Positions 1 through 6,244 of a stretch of 11,677 nucleotides of DNA are shown in pieces. Within the stretch, counting starts at the first letter, position 1. Each line of letters opens with the position of its first letter. Under the pieces are notes generated by a model. That model saw only the letters and a program-made list of their open reading frames with translations. It was not told the DNA's origin and did not search any database. The stretch comes from an uncultured Collinsella sp. (GTDB taxonomy: Bacteria > Actinomycetota > Coriobacteriia > Coriobacteriales > Coriobacteriaceae), in the NCBI GenBank assembly GCA_902494135.1, contig CABUSE010000033.1, positions 1-11,677 of the forward strand, given 5' to 3'. A program made the position numbers and the translations under genes.

Positions 1-153
1 GTGGCGCCGCTGGTGCTTGCCTATATCGAGACCATGCATCACGACAAGCTGGCCGGTAAGCGCGATCCGCTCGCCCCCTCGGGCGTGTGCTCCATCGAGG
101 ACCCGTTTGGCGGATACACCCCGGGCATCAACGCTCATAAGGGATGTGAATAA
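1..153 (+). CDS. C-terminal end of an unidentified protein (5' end outside window)
   Basis: An open frame runs from the first base to a TAA at 151-153 and gives the last 50 residues of a protein, ending in GGYTPGINAHKGCE. I do not recognise the family from this tail. A sugar-metabolism enzyme such as a Gfo/Idh/MocA oxidoreductase would suit the neighbouring isomerase gene, but nothing in these residues proves it. Support for coding is the GC-rich third positions and the tight link to the next gene: its GTG start is one base after this stop, and its likely ribosome binding site (AAGGGA, 139-144) lies inside this frame. The two genes are therefore probably co-transcribed and may be translationally coupled. 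Confidence 0.65.
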   Translation: MAPLVLAYIETMHHDKLAGKRDPLAPSGVCSIEDPFGGYTPGINAHKGCE

Positions 154-154
154 C

Positions 155-1060
155 GTGGGGGCTATTACTCCGGGCGTACGTTTGCACGACCTTCCGCAGG
201 GGACCGTCGAGGAACGCATTCGCATGGCGGGAGAGCTGGGCTTTTCGTGCATTCAACTGCCGAGCAAGGTGCTCTACGCATCGATGGGGATCGATCGAGG
301 CGGCCTGACCCACGAGCTTGCCGACCATTTGCGTGCGGTGCTCGACGAGGCGGGCGTTTCGGTCACCGTGCTCGGCTGTTATAAGAATCTGGCGACGCCC
401 GATCGCCAACAGCTCATGGATAACTTTGCCGAGTACGAGGCATGCTTGAACTTTGCCCAGATGCTCGGCGGATGCCCGGTTGGCACCGAGACCGGTCGCC
501 CCAATGCACAGAACCGCGTTGCTGACGACCGCATGACCGATGAGGCACTCGATGCGTTTGCAGACGGGCTTGCACACGTCTGCGATCGGGCCGAGGCCGT
601 GGGTGGGCAAATTTTGATCGAGCCTGGTTGGAACGAAACGGTCAACACGCCGGATCGCTGCCGTGAGGTGCTAGAGCGCGTCTCGAGTCCGTCGCTCGGC
701 GTGATCTATGACCCGGTATCACTGCTGCACCCCAGTGTTGTTGACGAAGCGCAGGAAATCACCGCGCGCATGCTCTACTTATGCGGCAGTAAGATCCGCG
801 CGCTGCACGCCAAGGATTTTGAGGTCGTTGATAACGAGGACGAAGCCGGTTGGTGCGACGGTACGGGTTCGCGCCTGGTGTGTCATGGCGTGGGCGAGAC
901 GGGACGATATGACTTTGAGCCCGTGGTGGCCTGGGCGGCTGCCGCCTGCCCTGGGATTCCCTGCGTGGTCGAGAACAGCGTGCCGGCGACGGCGGCTGAC
1001 TGCCTGGCGACACTCGAGCACATGTCCGCTCGCTGCGGGGCTTCGCATCGCGAGTTATAG
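155..1060 (+). CDS. sugar phosphate isomerase/epimerase family TIM-barrel protein
   Basis: A 301-residue protein of the xylose isomerase-like TIM-barrel (AP endonuclease 2) superfamily. These cytosolic enzymes usually isomerise or epimerise sugars, keto-sugars or inositol derivatives with a divalent metal. The expected metal-binding acid/histidine set is visible: Glu156 in ILIEPGW, Asp186 in VIYDPVS, His218 in LHAKD and Glu273 in VVENS, each at a strand end as in the family. An early GVRLHDLP and the segment GELGFSCIQLPSK fit the first barrel strands. I chose the GTG at 155 because AAGGGA (139-144) sits 10 bases upstream and the alignment-like start VGAITPGVRLHDL follows. A GTG at 146 is possible but is too close to that site. 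A longer frame from 17 would overlap the preceding gene and adds an arginine/serine-rich non-homologous leader. The substrate cannot be told from sequence. Confidence 0.85.
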   Translation: MGAITPGVRLHDLPQGTVEERIRMAGELGFSCIQLPSKVLYASMGIDRGGLTHELADHLRAVLDEAGVSVTVLGCYKNLATPDRQQLMDNFAEYEACLNFAQMLGGCPVGTETGRPNAQNRVADDRMTDEALDAFADGLAHVCDRAEAVGGQILIEPGWNETVNTPDRCREVLERVSSPSLGVIYDPVSLLHPSVVDEAQEITARMLYLCGSKIRALHAKDFEVVDNEDEAGWCDGTGSRLVCHGVGETGRYDFEPVVAWAAAACPGIPCVVENSVPATAADCLATLEHMSARCGASHREL

Positions 1061-1102
1061 CATTGGCTTTTGCCGTGTCGGCAGATTGAGATTACCTGTA
1101 TG

Positions 1103-1135
1103 GGGGCGGCGGTGAAGGGTCTTTATCGTCGCCCC
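1103..1135 (+). other. stem-loop between the isomerase-like and GltD-like genes
   Basis: GGGGCGGCG (1103-1111) pairs with CGTCGCCCC (1127-1135): nine pairs including one G-T wobble, around a 15-base loop. It lies in the 103-base gap after the isomerase-like gene and ends 28 bases before the GTG of the next gene. No T tract follows, so it is not a classical intrinsic terminator. It could be a weak terminator, a leader structure of the downstream gene or a processing site. The pairing is seen directly; the function is unknown. Confidence 0.35.
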
Positions 1136-1163
1136 ATTGGATTGCATTAAAAAGGGGAGTTGC

Positions 1164-2381
1164 GTGGCTATCCACATTGTCGAAGAGGCGAATCGTTGCC
1201 TGGGTTGTAAAAGGGCGTTCTGTCAGATTGAGGGCTGTCCAGTTCAGACGCCTATTCCGCAGGTCATCGACCTGTTCAAGCAGCGTCGTCTAGAAGAGGC
1301 GGGCGAGCTGCTGTTCCAGAACAATCCCATGAGCGCGGTCTGCTCCATGGTGTGCAATCATTCGGGCCAGTGCGAGGGCGCTTGCATCCAGGGCCGCAAG
1401 GGCGCGCCGGTGCATTTCTCGAGCATCGAGAACTATATCTCCACGGCATATTTGGATCGCAAGGAGTGGAAGCCCGCACCGTCGTGCGGTAAACAGATTG
1501 CTGTGGTCGGTTCCGGTCCCGCTGGTATTACCGTGGCTATCAAGATGGCCCAGCTGGGCTGTGCCGTCACGGTATTTGAGCAGCGCCCCGAGATCGGCGG
1601 TGTGCTGGAGTACGGTATCCCCGAGTTCCGCCTGCCCCGTGCGCTCGTGCAAAAGTATCGCCACGTGATGTGCTCGCTCGGCGTGCGCGTGCGCCCCTCG
1701 ACCACCATCGGTGGCGCGCTGCATATCGACGACCTGCTGCGCGACGGCTACGATGCGGTTTTTGTTGGCACCGGTACCTGGCGAGCTCGCAAACTGGGTA
1801 TTCCCGGCGAGTCGCGCGGCAACGTGCTGTTTGGTATCGATTACCTGGTCGATCCTTCGAGCGTGGCTATCGGACAGAATGTGGCGGTCATCGGTGCCGG
1901 TAACGTGGCCATGGATGTGGCCCGCACGGCGCTGCGCTCGGGTGCTCGTAAGGTCACCGTGTATGCTCGATCGCGCCATATCTCGGCCATCGATGACGAG
2001 GTGGAGCTGACCGAGCTTGACGGTGCCGAGATTGTGTGCGGCAAGGCGATCTGTGCCATCGACGATAGCGGACCGGTGTTCGAGACGGCTATCTTTGACG
2101 AGGACAACAATGTGGTGGGCTACGAGGAAGAGCTCGACCATGCGTCTGCCGACACAGTTGTGATTGCGGCTTCGCAGGTGCCCAAGGACAAGCTTGTGCT
2201 TACGACGGGCGGTCTGGAGACCGACCATCGCGGCCTTCTTTCGGTCGATGAATGCGGTATGACCACCGTGCCTGGCGTCTTTGCCGCCGGCGACGTGGTT
2301 AACGGCCCGCTCACCGTGGTTCATGCCGTGGCAGGCGCCAAGCTCGCCGTCGAAGGCATGACTGCCTATTTGGGTCTCTAA
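1164..2381 (+). CDS. GltD-like NAD(P)H-dependent FAD/Fe-S oxidoreductase
   Basis: A 405-residue flavoprotein related to the glutamate synthase small subunit and other GltD-like electron-transfer proteins. The N-terminal domain carries two cysteine groups, Cys12/15/20/25 and Cys60/64/70/74, as expected for a pair of 4Fe-4S clusters. A Rossmann fold follows for FAD (GSGPAG at 116-121, acidic Glu139 closing the strand, then GGVLEYGIPEFRLP). A second nucleotide site for NAD(P)H is GAGNVA at 244-249. The C-terminal FAD motif GVFAAGD lies near 371-377. The GTG at 1164 is preferred because a purine-rich AAAGGGGAG (1151-1159) precedes it and the protein then begins just before the first cysteine; an ATG at 1137 would add nine residues and place that site inside the frame. 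No large glutamate synthase subunit is next to it, so it may instead pass electrons to another partner. The family is clear, the partner is not. The 3' end faces kdpE. Confidence 0.88.
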   Translation: MAIHIVEEANRCLGCKRAFCQIEGCPVQTPIPQVIDLFKQRRLEEAGELLFQNNPMSAVCSMVCNHSGQCEGACIQGRKGAPVHFSSIENYISTAYLDRKEWKPAPSCGKQIAVVGSGPAGITVAIKMAQLGCAVTVFEQRPEIGGVLEYGIPEFRLPRALVQKYRHVMCSLGVRVRPSTTIGGALHIDDLLRDGYDAVFVGTGTWRARKLGIPGESRGNVLFGIDYLVDPSSVAIGQNVAVIGAGNVAMDVARTALRSGARKVTVYARSRHISAIDDEVELTELDGAEIVCGKAICAIDDSGPVFETAIFDEDNNVVGYEEELDHASADTVVIAASQVPKDKLVLTTGGLETDHRGLLSVDECGMTTVPGVFAAGDVVNGPLTVVHAVAGAKLAVEGMTAYLGL

Positions 2382-2386
2382 CATAT

Positions 2387-2477
2387 CCCATCCATTAGTT
2401 GCGGTGAAATACGGACTGTTTTGGCTATCAAAGGCCTTATCTACTCCGTATTCCACCGCAACTTTTTGTGGGGTGGG
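2387..2477 (+). repeat. long stem-loop repeat, copy 1
   Basis: Arms 2397-2415 and 2445-2463 form 18 pairs out of 19, with one A-C mismatch at 2407/2453, around a 29-base loop. The 67 bases 2397-2463 match 10806-10872 at 65 positions; both differences are in the loop. The loop contains the palindrome AAGGCCTT (2431-2438). Short outer pairing continues beyond the T tract, either CCAT 2392-2395 with GTGG 2468-2471 or CCCATCC 2387-2393 with GGGTGGG 2471-2477. It fills the gap between the convergent GltD-like gene and kdpE; the last outer base touches the kdpE stop codon. It may be a dispersed family of terminator-like or REP-like elements. Confidence 0.85.
2397..2467 (+). terminator. probable intrinsic terminator of the GltD-like gene
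   Basis: The stem of repeat copy 1 is followed directly by five T residues (2463-2467), 15 bases after the stop of the plus-strand gene. That is the layout of an intrinsic terminator, although the 19-base stem and 29-base loop are larger than usual. The same stem would form in the opposite kdpDE transcript but with no T run after it, so minus-strand termination is less certain. Confidence 0.6.
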
Positions 2478-3182
2478 CTAGAGACGCTGCATGCGGTACC
2501 CGACACCCATGTGCGTCTGAATCATCTTGGGGTGAGAGGGGTCTGCCTCGATCTTCTTGCGCAGGGTGCGCATGAACACGCGCAGGCTCGCCAGATCGCT
2601 GTCCCAGCTCGTGCCCCATATCTCGCGGGTGATGAAAGTGTGGGTGAGCACCTTGTCGACGTTTTTCGCCAAAAGGACGAGTAATTTGTACTCGGTTGGG
2701 GTGAGCGAGAGCTCGTGTCCGTCCTTCGTCGCGTATCCCGCGGCGTAGTCGATATGCAGCGGACCGTTGTCGAACGTGCTCGCTTCTGTCGACTCGCTCG
2801 ACGCCATCGAGGAGCGCCTCAAATTCGCACGGACGCGCGCGAGCAACTCATCCACAGAAAAGGGCTTGGTGAGGTAGTCGTCTGCCCCTGCGTCAAGTGC
2901 TGCAATCTTGTCGGAATCTTCGGTGCGCGCCGAAATGACGATAATGGGGACTGCCGACCAACTTCGGATCTTCGTGATGACCTCGATACCGTCAATGTCG
3001 GGAAGGCCGAGGTCGAGCATGATGAGGCTGGGGCCGTGCGACACCGCATCCATGATGGCGGCCTGGCCGTTGCAAACCTTGCTCACGACATAGCCGTGAA
3101 GGTCAAGCGCGGTCGAAACGAGGTTTTGAACGGTCAGGTCATCTTCGACCAAGAGGACGCGTGGCTTAGCGGCATTATTCAT
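2478..3182 (-). CDS. kdpE: KdpE, OmpR/PhoB-type response regulator of potassium uptake
   Basis: A 234-residue two-domain DNA-binding response regulator, partner of the KdpD kinase encoded just upstream. The receiver domain (about 8-120) has the acidic pair Asp14/Asp15, the phospho-acceptor Asp57 (LIMLDLGLPD), Ser84 in VISAR and Lys106 in the TKPF motif. The OmpR-type winged helix is at about 140-233, with LTPTEYKLLVLLA, LRVFMRTLRKKIE and the terminal GVGYRM. Length and motif order match KdpE. The start ATG overlaps the last 8 bases of kdpD, and a GAGGAG (minus strand, 3198-3193) lies 10 bases upstream inside kdpD, so the two are translationally coupled. By family knowledge, phosphorylated KdpE activates kdpFABC when potassium is scarce; a matching direct repeat lies at 6022-6039. 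Confidence 0.95.
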   Translation of the reverse strand: MNNAAKPRVLLVEDDLTVQNLVSTALDLHGYVVSKVCNGQAAIMDAVSHGPSLIMLDLGLPDIDGIEVITKIRSWSAVPIIVISARTEDSDKIAALDAGADDYLTKPFSVDELLARVRANLRRSSMASSESTEASTFDNGPLHIDYAAGYATKDGHELSLTPTEYKLLVLLAKNVDKVLTHTFITREIWGTSWDSDLASLRVFMRTLRKKIEADPSHPKMIQTHMGVGYRMQRL

Positions 3183-5910
3183 GAATCACGATCTCCTCGG
3201 CAGGCAGGGTAAAACGGAAGACGGCCCCATGGGGGTGGTTGTCGCGAACTTCGATGACGCCGCCATGCGCCTCCACGATGGAGCGGCAGAGCGACAGCCC
3301 AAGGCCGATGCTTCGACGCGAATCCACGGGCCGCGTATTGCTTGAGGTGAAGAAGCGCTCAAAGATATGAGGCTTGTCGCAGTCTGCTACACCCGGCCCA
3401 TCGTCTGCGACGTCCACCACGATGAACTCACCCTCGCGACGTGCGCTGATGGTGACAGTCGAGTCCTCGGGCGTGTATTTGAAGGCGTTCATGATGAGAT
3501 TCGTAAGCACCTGCATGATGAGATGGACGTCGATGCGTACCAGCAGGATGTCGTCAGTGTGCTCGATGGTGACGGCACGTCCATGCGATGCTTGGGCGAC
3601 ATGGCTGAGGGCGGCCTCGATGACCTCGTCGATGAGCTCGGATGTTAAGTTGAGGCGAATGGTGCCGTCCTCGACGCGTGTGATGGCGAGGAGGTTTTCC
3701 ACGGTATCGATAAGCCAGAGGGAATCGTCGTAGATGGCATCGGCAAGATCGCAGCGTTGTTCGAGGCTGAGCTTCTCGTCTCTCTTCCGAAGGATTGCCG
3801 CAGATCCGGATATAGCCGTGAGGGGCGTCCTCAAATCGTGGCCGATGGAGCGCAAAAGGTTGGCGCGCAGCTGCTCGTTTTTCGCTAAGACCGCAGCTTC
3901 TTCGCGCTCTTGCGCCGCCCGGTCGCTTTCGAGCGCCAAGGCGCATTCACCTACGATAGATAGGACGATCGAATGCTCGAAGGCTTCAATCTCGCGCCTC
4001 TCCAGGGCGATGCCGATGACACCGAATACCTTGTCGCCGGTGCGAACCGCGAGGTAGAGACAGCGCGCCTCAGGCAGGGTCCGCGTGCTTGCGCCCGCGC
4101 GCTTGTTGTTGGTGTAGGTCCAGGTTGCAACGGCGCGCTCGTAGTCGGTGAGCAGCGACGCGGATCGGTTTTCGGTGTCAGCGGACTCATAGAGCGCTTT
4201 GCCGAGCGTGCCGTGTTCGGCGGTGTAGAAGACCACGTCGAGTTTTAGCAGTTTGATGAGTTGGTTCATGGCGACGCGGGCGCACTCCTCCGCGCTATGG
4301 GCTTGCTGCAAGAGCTGGTTCGTTTCGAGGAGTACGCGCGTTTTGAATGCGTTCTCGGCGGAGGTACGGGCGTTGTCGGCGATGCGCGCAGTTAACTCGC
4401 CGGCGACCATAGCGGTAGCGAACATGATGCCGAACGTGACCAGATAGCTTCGGTCGTAGCTGGCGAGCGAAAACAGAGGCGTGACGAAGCAGAAGTTGTA
4501 AAGCACTACAGAGAGCACGCTCGATACGATCGTGCAGATACGCCCCGTCGTGGTGACGGCGGTCAGCAGGGCCGTGAGGATATAGAGGGATATGATGCTG
4601 GAATCGGCAAATCCCAGATGGCGGAAAGCCGTGCCGATCGCCGTGGCGACAAGAGAGAGGGCCAGCGTGCGAAGCACGTTTCGGCTGCTGGGCGGCTGCA
4701 GGGCGAGTGCACGGCGGCGTCCTTTGGACCGGGAGGGCGGAGTCGACTGGTCTGGAATGATGTAAATGTCGAGGTTCGGGGCGAATGATATGAGCTGTTC
4801 TACGAGAGATTTGCGGCCGAAGAGGGCCTGACGGACGCTGCTGCGCTCGCCCGTGCGCCCCATGACGATCTTCGAAATACCCGACAGGCGCGCGAACTCG
4901 GAGATCTGAAACGCGATGTCGTCGCCATAGACGGTTTCCATATGTGCTCCGAGCTGCTCGGCTAGGGCGATATTGGCTGCAAGCTTGGTACGCTCATTAT
5001 CGCTCATGGCTTGCGTGTGCGGGCTCTCTACGAACAGGGCGACGAGCTCGCTGCGAAACGCTTTCGCCATGCGCGCGGCGGCACGGACGATGCGGGGATT
5101 GGTCGGCGCCGGGGAGACACAGACTAAGATACGCTCCCTGGTGTAGTAGTCACGGTTTCCCAGCACGCGTGCGGCGTCTGTGAGGTGGCCGGTGCGATCG
5201 GCGCAGCGGCGCAGCGCGATTTCTCGGAGTGCGGTGAGGTTCTCGACGGTAAAAAAATGCTGTTGCGCTCGGGCGGCTTGCGCGGGACGGTAGACGAGGC
5301 CGGCGCGAAGGCGCTCAAGTAGGTCTTCGGGCTCTATGTCGACGAGCTCGACCTGGTCGGCATCATCGAAGATACGGTCGGGGATTCGTTCGCTCACGAC
5401 AACGCCGGTGATGGATGCAACCATGTCGTTTAGGCTCTCGATATGCTGAACGTTCACGGTCGTATAGACGTCGATGCCCGCATGTAGAAGTTCCTCGACG
5501 TCTCGATAGCGTTTGTCGTGGCGAGACCCCGGCGCATTCGTATGGGCGAGCTCGTCGACAAGGATGAGCTGGGGGGCGCGTTCGATAGCCGCATCTAGAT
5601 CGAACTCGCTGAGCGCAATGCCGTTGTGCTCGATGAGTTTACAGGGCACGTTCTCAAGCCCTTGTGCAAGATGGGCAGTTGCCGGACGTTCGTGAGGCTC
5701 AATGTACCCCGCGACGACGTCAACACCTCGCCGCTTGGCGGCGTGGGCGGCTTGAAGCATCGCATAGGTTTTGCCTGCGCCGGCAGCGTAGCCAAAGAAA
5801 ATCTTGAGGTGTCCCCGGCTGGTTCGAGCGTCATCGGCGACCTCGTCTTTCTCAATTGCCTTGAGGATGAGGTCTGGATTGACGCGAGTGTCCGATGCGT
5901 CGCGCTGCAT
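3175..5910 (-). CDS. kdpD: KdpD, membrane sensor histidine kinase for potassium/osmotic stress
   Basis: A 911-residue sensor kinase with the full KdpD domain order. The N-terminal KdpD domain has a P-loop (GYAAGAGKT, 40-48) and the family block DELAHTNAPGSRHDKR. A universal-stress-like domain spans about 261-384. A basic linker leads to four closely packed membrane helices at about 411-505 (NVLRTLALSLVATAIG onwards), then a GAF-like region at about 525-655. The kinase core has the phospho-acceptor His691 in SIGHDLRTP, the N box with Asn808, G1 (DDGPG), the F box (FERFF) and G2 (GLGLSL). I chose the ATG at 5910 because AGAAAGG lies 7 bases upstream and the total is close to E. coli KdpD (894 residues); in-frame ATGs at 5946 and 6006 lack such a site and add no conserved sequence. 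It is the first gene of a kdpDE operon diverging from kdpFABC, whereas in E. coli kdpDE follows kdpFABC. Confidence 0.95.
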   Translation of the reverse strand: MQRDASDTRVNPDLILKAIEKDEVADDARTSRGHLKIFFGYAAGAGKTYAMLQAAHAAKRRGVDVVAGYIEPHERPATAHLAQGLENVPCKLIEHNGIALSEFDLDAAIERAPQLILVDELAHTNAPGSRHDKRYRDVEELLHAGIDVYTTVNVQHIESLNDMVASITGVVVSERIPDRIFDDADQVELVDIEPEDLLERLRAGLVYRPAQAARAQQHFFTVENLTALREIALRRCADRTGHLTDAARVLGNRDYYTRERILVCVSPAPTNPRIVRAAARMAKAFRSELVALFVESPHTQAMSDNERTKLAANIALAEQLGAHMETVYGDDIAFQISEFARLSGISKIVMGRTGERSSVRQALFGRKSLVEQLISFAPNLDIYIIPDQSTPPSRSKGRRRALALQPPSSRNVLRTLALSLVATAIGTAFRHLGFADSSIISLYILTALLTAVTTTGRICTIVSSVLSVVLYNFCFVTPLFSLASYDRSYLVTFGIMFATAMVAGELTARIADNARTSAENAFKTRVLLETNQLLQQAHSAEECARVAMNQLIKLLKLDVVFYTAEHGTLGKALYESADTENRSASLLTDYERAVATWTYTNNKRAGASTRTLPEARCLYLAVRTGDKVFGVIGIALERREIEAFEHSIVLSIVGECALALESDRAAQEREEAAVLAKNEQLRANLLRSIGHDLRTPLTAISGSAAILRKRDEKLSLEQRCDLADAIYDDSLWLIDTVENLLAITRVEDGTIRLNLTSELIDEVIEAALSHVAQASHGRAVTIEHTDDILLVRIDVHLIMQVLTNLIMNAFKYTPEDSTVTISARREGEFIVVDVADDGPGVADCDKPHIFERFFTSSNTRPVDSRRSIGLGLSLCRSIVEAHGGVIEVRDNHPHGAVFRFTLPAEEIVIHE

Positions 5911-5942
5911 AGCGTAGCCTTTCTGAAGCGTTGTCCATGCGT

Positions 5943-5971
5943 GCATACGCGGTGAGGACGCCACTGTATGC
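5943..5971 (-). other. hairpin near the 5' end of the kdpDE leader
   Basis: GCATAC (5943-5948) and GTATGC (5966-5971) are a perfect 6-base inverted repeat around a 17-base loop. If the -10 box at 5983-5988 is right, transcription starts near 5976, and this hairpin would be at the very 5' end of the kdpDE message, clear of the ribosome binding site at 5918-5924. It could protect the message or be a protein-binding palindrome. The inverted repeat is seen; the role is inferred. Confidence 0.35.
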
Positions 5972-5982
5972 TCGCGAGGTCG

Positions 5983-5988
5983 AGTATA
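5983..5988 (-). promoter_or_regulatory. candidate -10 box for kdpDE
   Basis: The minus strand reads TATACT here, five of six matches to the sigma-70-type -10 consensus, about 73 bases upstream of the kdpD ATG. No convincing -35 is found at 16-18 bases, so the promoter would be weak or activator-dependent. The direct repeat at 6022-6039 lies about 33 bases further upstream. Confidence 0.4.
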
Positions 5989-6021
5989 GGCGCACTGCAG
6001 CCGCAATAGTGCTTTCTACCT

Positions 6022-6039
6022 GCATCTTTACGGCATCTT
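6022..6039 (+). promoter_or_regulatory. candidate KdpE operator: tandem 7-base direct repeat
   Basis: GCATCTT (6022-6028) is repeated exactly at 6033-6039 after a 4-base spacer TACG, giving an 11-base period. This is the geometry bound by OmpR/PhoB-family regulators such as KdpE, where two monomers bind head to tail one helical turn apart. A weaker third unit in the same phase, GCTTTCT (6011-6017), matches 4 of 7 bases. The site sits between the divergent kdpD and kdpF genes, where one operator could act on both. The repeat is seen; binding by KdpE is inferred. Confidence 0.55.
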
Positions 6040-6068
6040 AAGGACGTGGGCCCCGGCCCTCACGCCTC

Positions 6069-6074
6069 TTTAAT
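6069..6074 (+). promoter_or_regulatory. candidate -10 box for kdpFABC
   Basis: TTTAAT matches five of six -10 consensus bases and would place the start of transcription near 6081, some 74 bases before kdpF. No good -35 is present at the usual distance, as expected for an activator-dependent promoter; the direct repeat would lie at roughly -59 to -42. TTTACT at 6086-6091 is a weaker alternative. Confidence 0.35.
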
Positions 6075-6080
6075 CCCTAG

Positions 6081-6133
6081 AAGCGTTTACTGTCCCCAGA
6101 CGCTTGCGAGGGCAGGCGTCCGAGACATCGGAC
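6081..6133 (+). promoter_or_regulatory. kdpFABC leader with mutually exclusive hairpins
   Basis: Three stems chain through this stretch. A is AAGCGT 6081-6086 with ACGCTT 6100-6105. B is GACGCTTGC 6099-6107 with GCAGGCGTC 6112-6120 (nine pairs, one G-T wobble, loop GAGG). C is GTCCGA 6118-6123 with TCGGAC 6128-6133. B shares bases with both A and C, so the RNA could hold either A plus C or B alone. The kdpF ribosome binding site (AAAGGGG, 6142-6148) follows 8 bases later, and CCCC at 6094-6097 could pair with its GGGG. There is no T tract, so any switching would more likely act on translation or stability. It matches no riboswitch class I recognise. Confidence 0.35.
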
Positions 6134-6154
6134 CGCGTGTGAAAGGGGCGGTAA

Positions 6155-6241
6155 ATGGACATCCTCATTCCCATCATCGGAGTCGTCTGCATTGGACTTC
6201 TTATCTATTACATCTACATTCTGATGAGGAGTGATTCGTAA
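6155..6241 (+). CDS. kdpF: KdpF, small membrane subunit of the Kdp potassium pump
   Basis: A 28-residue hydrophobic peptide, MDILIPIIGVVCIGLLIYYI followed by YILMRSDS, that forms a single membrane helix with a short polar tail. Size, hydrophobicity and position directly before kdpA match KdpF (29 residues in E. coli), which stabilises the KdpABC complex. AAAGGGG (6142-6148) lies 6 bases upstream of the ATG. The stop is separated from the kdpA start by 3 bases, and an AGGAG inside its end (6227-6231) may serve kdpA. The sequence is too short for homology to be conclusive; identification leans on context. Confidence 0.85.
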   Translation: MDILIPIIGVVCIGLLIYYIYILMRSDS

Positions 6242-6244
6242 ACT

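Noticed and set aside
17..154. Upstream extension of the isomerase-like gene to an ATG at 17
   Set aside because: It would overlap the preceding gene in another frame, adds an Arg/Ser/Pro-rich leader unlike the family, and has no ribosome binding site. The GTG at 155 is better supported.
1290..2456. Minus-strand frames at 1290-2456 and 10374-10865 that share the N-terminal peptide MEYGVDKAFDS
   Set aside because: The shared peptide comes only from both frames starting inside the two copies of the hairpin repeat. The rest of each frame is antisense to a real gene, so this is not a protein family.
2715..3212. Open frame of 165 codons on the plus strand opposite kdpE
   Set aside because: Antisense to kdpE, which has all response-regulator motifs; no coding evidence of its own.
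6081..6154. c-di-AMP (ydaO) or other known K+-linked riboswitch in the kdpF leader
   Set aside because: The likely leader is only about 75 bases and I see none of the conserved core expected of ydaO-type elements. Only simple alternating stems are visible.
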